Source: Sphingomonadaceae bacterium (lineage in GTDB: Bacteria; Pseudomonadota; Alphaproteobacteria; Sphingomonadales; Sphingomonadaceae). Taken from it: 13,965 bases of DNA. The stretch spans positions 1-13,965 of the forward strand of contig JAFARM010000152.1 of assembly GCA_019245455.1 (NCBI GenBank). Reading direction: 5' to 3'. The position numbers and the translations under genes were made by a program. The notes under the pieces were generated by a model, which saw nothing but the letters and a program-made list of their open reading frames with translations, did no database searches and was not told the DNA's origin. This document shows, piece by piece, positions 7,085 to 13,145 of this stretch. Position 1 is the stretch's first letter; every line of letters begins with the position of its first letter.

Positions 7085-9418
7085 TCAGGCCTCCCGCAGT
7101 TCGATCAGCGGCACCGAGGGGACGTCGCCGGACCGCCAGCCGCTCGCCGTCACATCGATGCGGTCGGTGTCGAAGCGGGCCGGCACGTCGAAGTGGAAGC
7201 CGGCGGTGACGGCGCTGCCGGCGGCCGGCGCGGCGGCGAAGTCGATCGTGCCGAGGTCGCCCGCCGTCCACGCCGCCGTCGCCGCGCCGTCGACCGCGAC
7301 GACGACCGTCGCCGCCTGCGGCCGGGTGATCCGCCGCGCGTAGGGCTCGGCATCGGCACCGTAGGTCTTGGTCAGCGCGAAGCGGGTGGTGACGCCGTCG
7401 CCGGTGCCGATCCGCTGGTCGGTGGCCGTCACCGCGCCGCCGTCATCGCGCGACGTGCTGTCGAACGGGTCGGTGAAGCGGAACCCGTTCGCCCGGCCGC
7501 GCCGGGCGCGGAAGAAGGCGAGCAGGGTCCGCAGGTCGTCGTCGGAGCGCACGCCCACGCCGGCGTCGAAGCGCAGCCGCGCGTCGCTCCAGTTGGCGTT
7601 GCGCTGCTCGTAGCCCGAGCTCGACGTCGCGATCTGCGTCGCGAACTCGGGGCCGCCGCCGGCCTTCAGGCCGATGGCCAGCGGAAACAGCACGTCGTGG
7701 AAGGCGGGCATCGGGTCCTCTCCAAGATCGAAGGCGACGACGCCGTCACGGGCGACCTGCGGCCACGCCCAGACGAAGGTCTCGGCCGTGCCGCGGGCGA
7801 GCGACGCCGCCGCGGCGGCGACGATGCGCGGCCAGTCGGTGGCGGCGTCGGCCGCCGCAGCGACGAAGCCGGCGAAATAATGCTGCCGCGCCAGGTCGTA
7901 GCGGAGGCGTTCGGTGATCGCGGCCCGCGCCGCCACCTGCGCGGCGAGGTTGCCGCCGGTGACGAAGTCGTAGTCCTCGAGCTGCAGCGCATCGAAGGCC
8001 GGTGCCGCCCACGCCGCGGGCAGGTTCGCGCGCGGCAGGTCGGGCGTCGCCGCCGCCAGCACCTGCGGCGCGTAGAACAGCAGATAGCTGCGCACGCCGG
8101 GTACCGCCGCGCGCACGGCATCGCGCAACGCCAGCGTCGCAGCCCCCAGCCGCAGCCCGAGCCAGTCGAGATACGCCTGCTGCTCGGCCGGCAGCGCGCC
8201 GGCGACGCTGGTCAGCGGCGGCGGCACCGCCCGCCCGGTCTCGGCGGGATAGGCCGCGACCGTCGCCGCGTCGTAGAAGCACGGCCGGCCGTCGCCCCCG
8301 ACCCACCACCACGGCTCGCCGATCTGATGATGCGGCGACAGCCCCGCGGCGACGGCGATGCCGACGAATGCCGTCGCCACCGCCGCCAGCCACGCCTGCG
8401 CTTCGGCGTTGACCGGCGACAGCAGGGTCGACGGCGGGACCCATCCGGTCAGAGCCGGATTGGCGGCGGCGTCGCGCTGCTTCCACGCGTCCGGCGCATA
8501 GGCGTCGAACAGCTCGAACGACTGCGACACGATCAGGCGGAAGCCGCGCTCGGCCAGCCGCGCGGCGAAGTCCCGGTGCCATGCCGCCGCCGGCGCGTTG
8601 AGCGGCAGCGCCGGATCGACGACGAAGCGCGCCGCCGCCGCGTCCCAGCGCAGCGGCATGAAGTGGCTCATGCCGACATAGTGATCGACCCATTCGCGGT
8701 AGCCGAGCGCCGCGATCCCGCGGACGAGCCGCGCCGGGGTCAGGTTATAGGCGTCGTCGTAGCCGGTGGCGATGCGCAGGCCGTGCGGCGGCACGGCCGT
8801 GTCGCCGATCTGCAGCACCGAACCCGGCCCGTCACAGGCGACGTCCGACAGCGTCACCGACGCATCCAGCCGCGCCGGCAGCGGCCCCCCGGCCCCCGTG
8901 TAGCCCACGGGCACGAGCGAGAGGAACAGCCGGTCGATGTCGCCGGCGAACACGGCCTCCCCGCCGCGGCCGAAGCCCGTGGCGAGCGCATCGAAGTCGA
9001 GCGTCACCACCGCGTCGGTCGGGGTTCCGGCGGCATAGTTCCAAAGGCGGACGTACCAGGTCCGCGGGGTGCCGACGGCGTCGCGCCCCTCGATCGTCAG
9101 CGTCGGGCCGTTGACCGCGTCGAGCGGCAGCACGCCGTCCGACTGCCAGCGGAAGCCGAGGACGCAGCCGCGATAGTCGCGGCTGGTGGCATAGCTGGTC
9201 AGCGGATGGTCCCAGCGATCGACCGACTCCCAGATCAGCCCGGCGAGGTCGTTCGTCGCGAGGAAGCTGAGGTCGATCCTCAGCGTTCCCGGCGCGGGCG
9301 TGGTCGCCGCCGCCATCATCGGGCGCGGGAAGTCGACCGTCCAGAAGCGCGGGTCGAAGCGCTTCAGCCAGTCCTGCCGCGCCTGGTCGGCGGGGGTCGC
9401 GAGCCAGTGGCGGAGCAT
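7085..9418 (-). CDS. Distal tail protein DUF2460 (g12) fused to a 569-residue TIM-barrel-like N-terminal region
   Basis: A 777-residue fusion. Residues 570-777 are a complete DUF2460 domain (the whole of g12 in Rhodobacter is about this size): PEFATQIATSSSGYEQRNANW, RLRFDAGVGVRS, AFFRARRGRANGFRFTDPFD, IGTGDGVTTRF, VTAGFHFDVPARFDTDRI. Residues 1-210 look like beta-sandwich modules (TLRIDLSFL, GCVLGFRWQSDG, WYVRLWNYA). Residues about 211-569 resemble a TIM barrel with acidic or aromatic residues at strand ends: SQSFELFD (E302), IGEPWWW (E368), LQLEDYDF (E481), TFVWAWPQ (W550). A glycoside-hydrolase-like or glycan-binding role is inferred. Proteins of this layout may be the ones annotated elsewhere as non-contractile tail sheath with a TIM-barrel domain; I am not certain of that match. 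The start at 9418 overlaps the tape-measure stop as TGATG. Confidence 0.85.
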   Translation of the reverse strand: MLRHWLATPADQARQDWLKRFDPRFWTVDFPRPMMAAATTPAPGTLRIDLSFLATNDLAGLIWESVDRWDHPLTSYATSRDYRGCVLGFRWQSDGVLPLDAVNGPTLTIEGRDAVGTPRTWYVRLWNYAAGTPTDAVVTLDFDALATGFGRGGEAVFAGDIDRLFLSLVPVGYTGAGGPLPARLDASVTLSDVACDGPGSVLQIGDTAVPPHGLRIATGYDDAYNLTPARLVRGIAALGYREWVDHYVGMSHFMPLRWDAAAARFVVDPALPLNAPAAAWHRDFAARLAERGFRLIVSQSFELFDAYAPDAWKQRDAAANPALTGWVPPSTLLSPVNAEAQAWLAAVATAFVGIAVAAGLSPHHQIGEPWWWVGGDGRPCFYDAATVAAYPAETGRAVPPPLTSVAGALPAEQQAYLDWLGLRLGAATLALRDAVRAAVPGVRSYLLFYAPQVLAAATPDLPRANLPAAWAAPAFDALQLEDYDFVTGGNLAAQVAARAAITERLRYDLARQHYFAGFVAAAADAATDWPRIVAAAAASLARGTAETFVWAWPQVARDGVVAFDLGEDPMPAFHDVLFPLAIGLKAGGGPEFATQIATSSSGYEQRNANWSDARLRFDAGVGVRSDDDLRTLLAFFRARRGRANGFRFTDPFDSTSRDDGGAVTATDQRIGTGDGVTTRFALTKTYGADAEPYARRITRPQAATVVVAVDGAATAAWTAGDLGTIDFAAAPAAGSAVTAGFHFDVPARFDTDRIDVTASGWRSGDVPSVPLIELREA

Positions 9419-9996
9419 CAGCCGTTCGCCCGGTCGAGCGCGGTCCGCACCTGCCGCGCCAGCTGCGCGCCGGTCCGCTGCATGAAGGCCGGGCTGGCGT
9501 CGGCGGGCACGGCGACGTTGACCGTGACGCTGACCGCCCCCGGCGCGGCACCGGCGGCGGGAGCGATGCGCCCGGCGGCGGTGGGCACGAACACCTCCGG
9601 TCCGCGCTCCCCGACGAGATAGGCCTGGCCGCCGGTCACCGGCCCGCCCGTCGCCCGGCCAGGCGCGCCGCCGAACAGCGACGCGACGGCGCCGCCGAGC
9701 GAACCGAGCAGGCTGCCGCCGCCATCGCTGCCGCCGCCGAAGATCGCGCCCAGGTCGGCCTTGACCGCACTCGCGGCGATTTCCGCCAGGGTGGCCAGCG
9801 CGACCTTCTTCAGGTCGTCGAACCCCAGACTGCCGTTCTTGATCGCTTTCGTCAGGGCGCTATCGATCGCGCTGCCGGCCTTGGTCACGCCGTCCGCCAA
9901 GGGGCCGGTCAGCTGGCCGCGGATCGTCGCGATGTCCTGGGCGAAGCCGTTCGTGTCGGCGCGGATGCCGATCACCAGGCTATCGAGCGTGTCCAT
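9418..9996 (-). CDS. Short tail tape measure protein (g11-type)
   Basis: A 192-residue tape measure. The N-terminus DSLVIGIRADTNGFAQDIATIRGQL is the coiled, lambda-type minor tail/tape-measure start. The middle is helical (GFDDLKKVALATLAEIAASA). A glycine-rich stretch (IFGGGSDGGGSLLGSLGGA) leads to RATGGPVTGGQAYLVGERGPEVFVP, the conserved C-terminal signature of tape-measure proteins. Phage versions usually exceed 600 residues; the Rhodobacter GTA protein is also only about 220, so the small size fits a short-tailed GTA-like particle and is not a truncation. No frameshift or stop interrupts it. AGGAGG (10006-10011) lies 9 bases before the start, and it overlaps the chaperone gene by 17 bases. 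Confidence 0.88.
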   Translation of the reverse strand: MDTLDSLVIGIRADTNGFAQDIATIRGQLTGPLADGVTKAGSAIDSALTKAIKNGSLGFDDLKKVALATLAEIAASAVKADLGAIFGGGSDGGGSLLGSLGGAVASLFGGAPGRATGGPVTGGQAYLVGERGPEVFVPTAAGRIAPAAGAAPGAVSVTVNVAVPADASPAFMQRTGAQLARQVRTALDRANG

Positions 9997-10231
9997 CGGG
10001 GAAAGCCTCCTTCAGGCGGGCGAGGTCGGCGGCGAGCGCGGGAGCGGCGATCGCCGGCAGGTCGAGGCCGGCGGCGGTGCGCAGCTCGGCCGGAGTCGCC
10101 GCCCAAAACAGGTCGGGGCTCCAGCCGAGCGTCGCCGCCAGCCGCGCGGCGACCCGCGCCGCGGTGGCGAAGGTCGGGCCGGCAGCGGGCGGGGTCGGGC
10201 CGCTGCCGGCAGCGGCAGGCGGGGGCGTCAC
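9980..10231 (-). CDS. Second tail assembly chaperone (g10.1-type)
   Basis: An 83-residue protein starting with GTG at 10231, which overlaps the stop of the preceding gene as GTGA. A Pro/Ala-rich start (TPPPAAAGSGPTPPAAGP) is followed by a helical domain FATAARVAARLAATLGWSPDLFWAATPAELRTA, typical of the small chaperone (Phage_TAC_2-like) that lies just before the tape measure and keeps it soluble during tail assembly. A longer open frame back to 10360 is arginine-rich and lies over g10 in another frame, so it was not used. Assignment rests on the GWSPDxFWxATPxEL motif and the position between g10 and the tape measure. Confidence 0.8.
   Translation of the reverse strand: MTPPPAAAGSGPTPPAAGPTFATAARVAARLAATLGWSPDLFWAATPAELRTAAGLDLPAIAAPALAADLARLKEAFPDGHAR
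10006..10011 (-). promoter_or_regulatory. Perfect ribosome binding site of the tape-measure gene
   Basis: AGGAGG on the minus strand, 9 bases ahead of the ATG at 9996 and inside the preceding chaperone gene. It supports 9996 as the start despite the 17-base overlap. Confidence 0.7.
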
Positions 10232-10542
10232 TTGCCCTGCAGGACCTGCGTCAGCAGGGTCTTGAGCGCCGGCGTCACCGCCGACAGGCCGGCGTCGACG
10301 ATCGCCTCGGCGAAACTCTCGCGCGTCAGCGGCGGCGCGCCAGGGGCGAGGCAGTGCCACAGCAGCGCGACGATCTCGTCGAGCTTGATATGGCCGGCGG
10401 CGGCGCGTTCGACCGCGCCGAACAGCGGGCCGATCTCGTGCTCGGCGGCAACCAGCGCGGCGAAGGTCGGGCGAAGCTTCATCTCGACATTGTTGAGGAC
10501 GAGGCTCGCCTCGCCGCGGACGGCGTTGACCAGCGCGCTCAT
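10228..10542 (-). CDS. GTA family protein / tail assembly chaperone (g10-type)
   Basis: A 104-residue protein of the gene-transfer-agent g10 family (Phage_TAC_11-like). The recognisable parts are an N-terminal NAVRGEASLVLNNVEMKLRPTFAAL, then ALVAAEHEIGPLFGAVERAA, then LDEIVALLWHCLAPG and RESFAEAIVDAGLSAVTPALKTLLTQVL. The family is thought to help tail-tube and tape-measure assembly in the producing cell and not to stay in the particle. The start at 10542 overlaps the major tail protein stop as ATGA and has GGTGA just upstream. Its stop overlaps the next chaperone start, so the pair resembles the two-chaperone arrangement of many siphoviruses without an evident slippery site. Confidence 0.88.
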   Translation of the reverse strand: MSALVNAVRGEASLVLNNVEMKLRPTFAALVAAEHEIGPLFGAVERAAAGHIKLDEIVALLWHCLAPGAPPLTRESFAEAIVDAGLSAVTPALKTLLTQVLQGK

Positions 10543-10946
10543 GCCGTCACCACGCTGCCCGAGGATTCGAGCGCGATCGTGTAGCTGCGTTCGTTGTTGA
10601 AGTCCCCGGCATAGTCGAGCCGGGTGACGAGGAATTGTCCGGTCATGGTTTCTCCACTTGCAAAAACAACCTGATAGGTGTCGAGGACGCCGGCGAGCGC
10701 ATTGGCCTTGACCCGCGCCTCGGCGGCCGAGCCATTGAACACACCGGCACCGGCCAGCGAGACGGAGCGGAAGCCCGCCCCCGACAGCAATTCGCGCCAG
10801 CCGCCCGAGCCCTTGTTGGTGACGACGACGGTGTCGGAATTGATCGTCAGCTGCGTCGTCCGCAGCCCGGCGATGGTGGCGAAGGCGGGCGGGCTGCCGC
10901 CGTCGCCGATCTTCAGCAGGAAGGCACTGCCCAGTTCGGCGGCCAT
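10539..10946 (-). CDS. Major tail protein, TP901-1 family (g9-type)
   Basis: The 135-residue tail-tube subunit. Family blocks in order: MAAELGSAFLLKIGD, FATIAGLRTTQLTINSDTVVVTNKG, WRELLSGAGFRSVSLAGAGVF, YQVVFASGETMTGQFLVTRLDYAGDFNNE, and YTIALESSGSV at the end. All are close to the consensus of the TP901-1 / GTA g9 group. The ATG at 10946 is chosen because GGAGAA lies about 7 bases upstream and MAAxxG is the normal family start; a TTG at 10967 would add seven unlikely residues. The 60 bases between this gene and g8 form the largest gap among the g6-g15 genes and could carry an extra ribosome loading signal, as expected for the most abundant tail protein. Confidence 0.92.
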   Translation of the reverse strand: MAAELGSAFLLKIGDGGSPPAFATIAGLRTTQLTINSDTVVVTNKGSGGWRELLSGAGFRSVSLAGAGVFNGSAAEARVKANALAGVLDTYQVVFASGETMTGQFLVTRLDYAGDFNNERSYTIALESSGSVVTA

Positions 10947-11006
10947 GGGTGGTTCTCCATCTTTCAACGGGGGAAGGTGTCAGCGAGGGGGCACGATCGC
11001 GCCGCG

Positions 11007-11402
11007 TCAGATCACTTCGGTGCGGATGCGGAAGTCGAGTGCCGCCTGCATCCAGCCGGTCGTCTCCTTGACGAACACGGCGCGGACGAAGGCGACGCTG
11101 GCGACGCGGTGGCCGTCCTGCGTGCCGGCGACGGTGCGCACGGCGGCCTCGGCGGCGGCGGAGAGCACCTTCAACCGGCCGGTGCCGGGCGCATCGTCCC
11201 ACAGGCTGAGCTGGACGCGGTGCTCGTGGCCGACGCCGGTCTTCGTGCTCCAGTCGGTGACGGCGTCGGCACCGATCGTCAGGTACGGCGCGACGGCGTT
11301 CGGCGCGACCCAGTCGAAGATGCCGGTCAGCGGCGCGAGGCCCGGGGCGGCGGCGAGGGCGGCGGTGACCAGCGTCTGCACGGCGAGGCTGGCGCTGCTC
11401 AT
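11007..11402 (-). CDS. Tail terminator / completion protein, DUF3168 (g8-type)
   Basis: A 131-residue DUF3168 protein. The helix LAVQTLVTAALAAAPGLAPL is followed by FDWVAPNAVAPYLTIGADAVTDWSTK, HRVQLSLWDD and a C-terminal strand set ending LDFRIRTEV, the usual layout of tail terminators (lambda gpU-like fold), which cap the tail tube and join it to the head. The start at 11402 overlaps the upstream 74-residue gene as ATGA. It precedes the major tail protein, its normal place. Confidence 0.9.
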   Translation of the reverse strand: MSSASLAVQTLVTAALAAAPGLAPLTGIFDWVAPNAVAPYLTIGADAVTDWSTKTGVGHEHRVQLSLWDDAPGTGRLKVLSAAAEAAVRTVAGTQDGHRVASVAFVRAVFVKETTGWMQAALDFRIRTEVI

Positions 11403-11623
11403 CGCGTCCCCCGCACGAACAGGGCGAGGCGCGGATCGCGGCGGCGGTGGCGCGTACCGACGAAGCGCTGGCGCAGGTGGTGGCCGGTCAGGCGCAGCCC
11501 ACTGGCGTCGAGCGCGGCGTTGATGTTCGGCAGCTCGGCCGCCGCCCGCGCCAGCATCAGGGCATTCGCCCGTTCGGTGGTGGCGGCGACGATCGCATCG
11601 AGGATCGGCTGCGGATCGATCAT
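11399..11623 (-). CDS. Small basic protein in the HK97-gp10 position, function unknown
   Basis: A 74-residue protein joined to its neighbours by ATGA overlaps at both ends, which is the best evidence that it is translated. The N-terminal half is helical (DPQPILDAIVAATTERANAL, ARAAAELPNINAALDAS). The C-terminal half is strongly basic (TGHHLRQRF, GTRHRRRDPRL, VRGTR). Many siphoviruses have an HK97-gp10 family tail-completion gene exactly here, between head closure and DUF3168, but those are about twice as long. This may be a short or reduced version, or an unrelated protein; the sequence alone does not decide. The position suggests a role at the head-tail junction. Confidence 0.65.
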   Translation of the reverse strand: MIDPQPILDAIVAATTERANALMLARAAAELPNINAALDASGLRLTGHHLRQRFVGTRHRRRDPRLALFVRGTR

Positions 11624-11919
11624 GTGCGGTCCTCCACGAGGAAGGTGGCGCGGTCGCGCAGCGCCGGGTCGGGCTCGGCGCGCAGGACGACGAGCAGGCG
11701 GCCGCGCCAGCGGCAGCGGGTGGCGAGCGCGACGACCGTCGGCGTGCGGACGGTCAGGCGGAAGCGGGGGCGGCCGAGCTGGCGCTCGCCGACGTCGGCC
11801 GTCAGCACCGTGTCGACGGGCGCGAGCGCGGCCCAGGCGTCGCCGATGGCGATCCAGCCGGTCCCGTCCCAGCGCTCGATGGCGATGCGCTCGCGGAGCG
11901 CGCCGGCGAGTTCAGCCAT
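11620..11919 (-). CDS. Head closure / head-tail adaptor protein (g7-type)
   Basis: A 99-residue protein of the phage head-tail joining group (SPP1 gp16 / HK97 gp7-like). It begins LAGALRERIAIERWD, then WIAIGDAWAALAPVD, then a beta-barrel part PRFRLTVRTPTVVALATRCRW and LLVVLRAEPDPALRDRATFLVEDR, which matches the usual pattern ending in a statement-like AxxxEE/ED tail. The start at 11919 gives the MAELAGALRERI family beginning and overlaps the upstream connector gene by 8 bases. It forms the ring beneath the connector that seals DNA in the head. Confidence 0.87.
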   Translation of the reverse strand: MAELAGALRERIAIERWDGTGWIAIGDAWAALAPVDTVLTADVGERQLGRPRFRLTVRTPTVVALATRCRWRGRLLVVLRAEPDPALRDRATFLVEDRT

Positions 11920-12451
11920 GCCGCGCCTCCGCGCCAAGGCGAAGCCGCCGCCATGGCCGCCACAGCGCGGCGACCGCCGCCGGAGGGCCGCTGTCGGGGT
12001 CGTCTCGGTGGGTGTGGAGATGCGCGACGAGGCGGACGATGCCCTGGCGCAATGGCTCGGGCACCCCGTTCCAGTCGGCCGCGATGCCGGCGCTGTAGAG
12101 GACGTGGTAGCGGACGGCGAGGTCGGGGGCGACCAGCCGCACCCAGCCGGTGCCGCCGAGGTCGATGTCGGTCTCGATGGCACCGCCCGGCAGCGGTTGC
12201 CCGTCCCCGCTGACGCCGGCGATGGCGATGACGGGGAAGGCCGGCAGCCGCTGCCAGACGCGCACCGGCAGCACCGCGTCGGCCACGTCCCGAACGATCA
12301 GCCGCTGGCCGGTGAACGCTTCGGCCAGCGCGGTCGCGGTGCGGATGAAGCCGGCGATCAGCGCATCCTCGCTGCCGTCGTCGAGGCGGAGGAAGGCCTT
12401 GACCTCGTCGAGCGCGACGGGGACGGTCGCCGGCGGGAGCAGGTCGGCCAT
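11912..12451 (-). CDS. Head-tail connector protein, phiE125 gp8 family (g6-type)
   Basis: A 179-residue connector. The N-terminal VALDEVKAFLRLDDGSEDALIAGFIRTATALAEAFTGQRLI block is diagnostic of the gp6/phiE125 gp8 adaptor family that attaches to the portal ring. The middle is strand-rich (RLPAFPVIAIAGV, IDLGGTGWVRL), followed by AVRYHVLYSAGIAADWNGVPEPLRQGIVRLVAHLHTHRD, also family-typical. The ATG at 12451 has GGAGG 7 bases upstream and is preferred over the adjacent GTG at 12454. It overlaps the fibre-adaptor stop as TGATG. A portal and capsid gene would be expected further right. Confidence 0.9.
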   Translation of the reverse strand: MADLLPPATVPVALDEVKAFLRLDDGSEDALIAGFIRTATALAEAFTGQRLIVRDVADAVLPVRVWQRLPAFPVIAIAGVSGDGQPLPGGAIETDIDLGGTGWVRLVAPDLAVRYHVLYSAGIAADWNGVPEPLRQGIVRLVAHLHTHRDDPDSGPPAAVAALWRPWRRLRLGAEARHG

Positions 12452-12723
12452 CACCGCGCCTCCACCCGGACGACGAGCGCGCGGTCGTCGCGCCGACCAT
12501 CGGACAGCGTGATCCGGTTGACGACGCGGTAGACGGTACCGGCGGTGCCGCCGTCGAAGGTCGCCCCGGTCCGGGTCGCCGTCGCGGTCGCACCGCCGAT
12601 GGCGATCCCGGGCGGTTCGACGTCCCAGTCGCTGGCGACGATCGTCGCGCCGTTCAGAAAATCGGCCGACCAGTCGACGGCATAGTCGAGCCGCGCGGCC
12701 GGATCCTTGAGGAACATCCCCAT
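12451..12723 (-). CDS. Phage fibre-tail adaptor-like protein
   Basis: A 90-residue protein resembling the small Ig-like phage proteins annotated as fibre-tail adaptors: FLKDPAARLDYAVDWSADFLN, then IVASDWDVEPPGI, then GGTAGTVYRVVNRITLSDGRRDDRALVVRVEAR, the hallmark GGTAGTxYxVxNRIxxxxGRxDDRxxxxxV ending. It probably folds as one beta-sandwich. The start at 12723 has GGGAGA about 6 bases upstream; an ATG two codons later is possible. Between the capsid region and g6 it may link a fibre to the particle (inference). Confidence 0.78.
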   Translation of the reverse strand: MGMFLKDPAARLDYAVDWSADFLNGATIVASDWDVEPPGIAIGGATATATRTGATFDGGTAGTVYRVVNRITLSDGRRDDRALVVRVEAR

Positions 12724-12758
12724 CGGCGGTCTCCCTTGGTGGTGGCGGGGCGGCGGCA

Positions 12759-13127
12759 TCAGACCGGCTGGTTGATCTCGACCTGCCAGCCGCCCAGGCT
12801 GACCGTGCCGCCGGCGACGATCGCCTGCGCCGGGCAGGTGGTGACGTAGAGGAGCGTCGACGTGCCGGGGTCGAGCAGGGAGACGTGATCGATCGTGCCC
12901 GCGGCGATCACCGCCAGCCCCGACTTCGCCGCGACCGTCACCTTGCGGCCCGACACGTCGCCGTTGGCGATGGCGAAGTCGGCCGGCGCCATCGTCGCCT
13001 GGCTGAGCGCGCCGGCGGTCGCCGCGGCATAGGTCGCGGGCTGGCCGCTGGTCGCGACCATGACCGTCGCGGTCGAGATCCTGGCGAGGGCCGTGTCGAA
13101 CACGGCGTTGCTGCAGAACTTGCTCAT
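12759..13127 (-). CDS. Phage structural protein of unknown function (122 aa)
   Basis: A 122-residue protein beginning MSKFCSNAVFDTALARI. Beta-rich segments follow: TVMVATSGQPATYAAATAG, ADFAIANGDVSGRKVTVAAKSG, AAGTIDHVSLLD, LLYVTTCPAQAIVAGGTVSLGGWQVEINQP. I recall similar proteins beside fibre or capsid genes in phages, without known function. Two cysteines (5 and about 99) are present. AAGGA lies upstream of the start. It is 18 bases from the repeat protein and 35 bases from the adaptor, so it is likely part of a three-gene fibre cassette. Confidence 0.78.
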   Translation of the reverse strand: MSKFCSNAVFDTALARISTATVMVATSGQPATYAAATAGALSQATMAPADFAIANGDVSGRKVTVAAKSGLAVIAAGTIDHVSLLDPGTSTLLYVTTCPAQAIVAGGTVSLGGWQVEINQPV

Positions 13128-13145
13128 GGGGGTTCCTTCCGGGGT

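Noticed and set aside
6032..9622. A 1,196-codon open frame on the + strand, antisense to g12-g14
   Set aside because: It is extremely rich in Arg, Gly, Ala and Pro and shows no domain motifs; it is the codon-position shadow of GC-rich minus-strand genes that have clear families.
9980..10542. Lambda G/GT-like -1 frameshift joining the two tail chaperones
   Set aside because: The second gene is in the -1 frame and that frame is open for about 130 bases upstream, but I see no X-XXY-YYZ slippery heptamer, and a GTG start overlapping the stop (GTGA) explains expression by coupling.
10635..12098. A 487-codon + strand frame over g6-g9
   Set aside because: Shadow frame; the minus strand carries four recognised tail genes with coupled starts.
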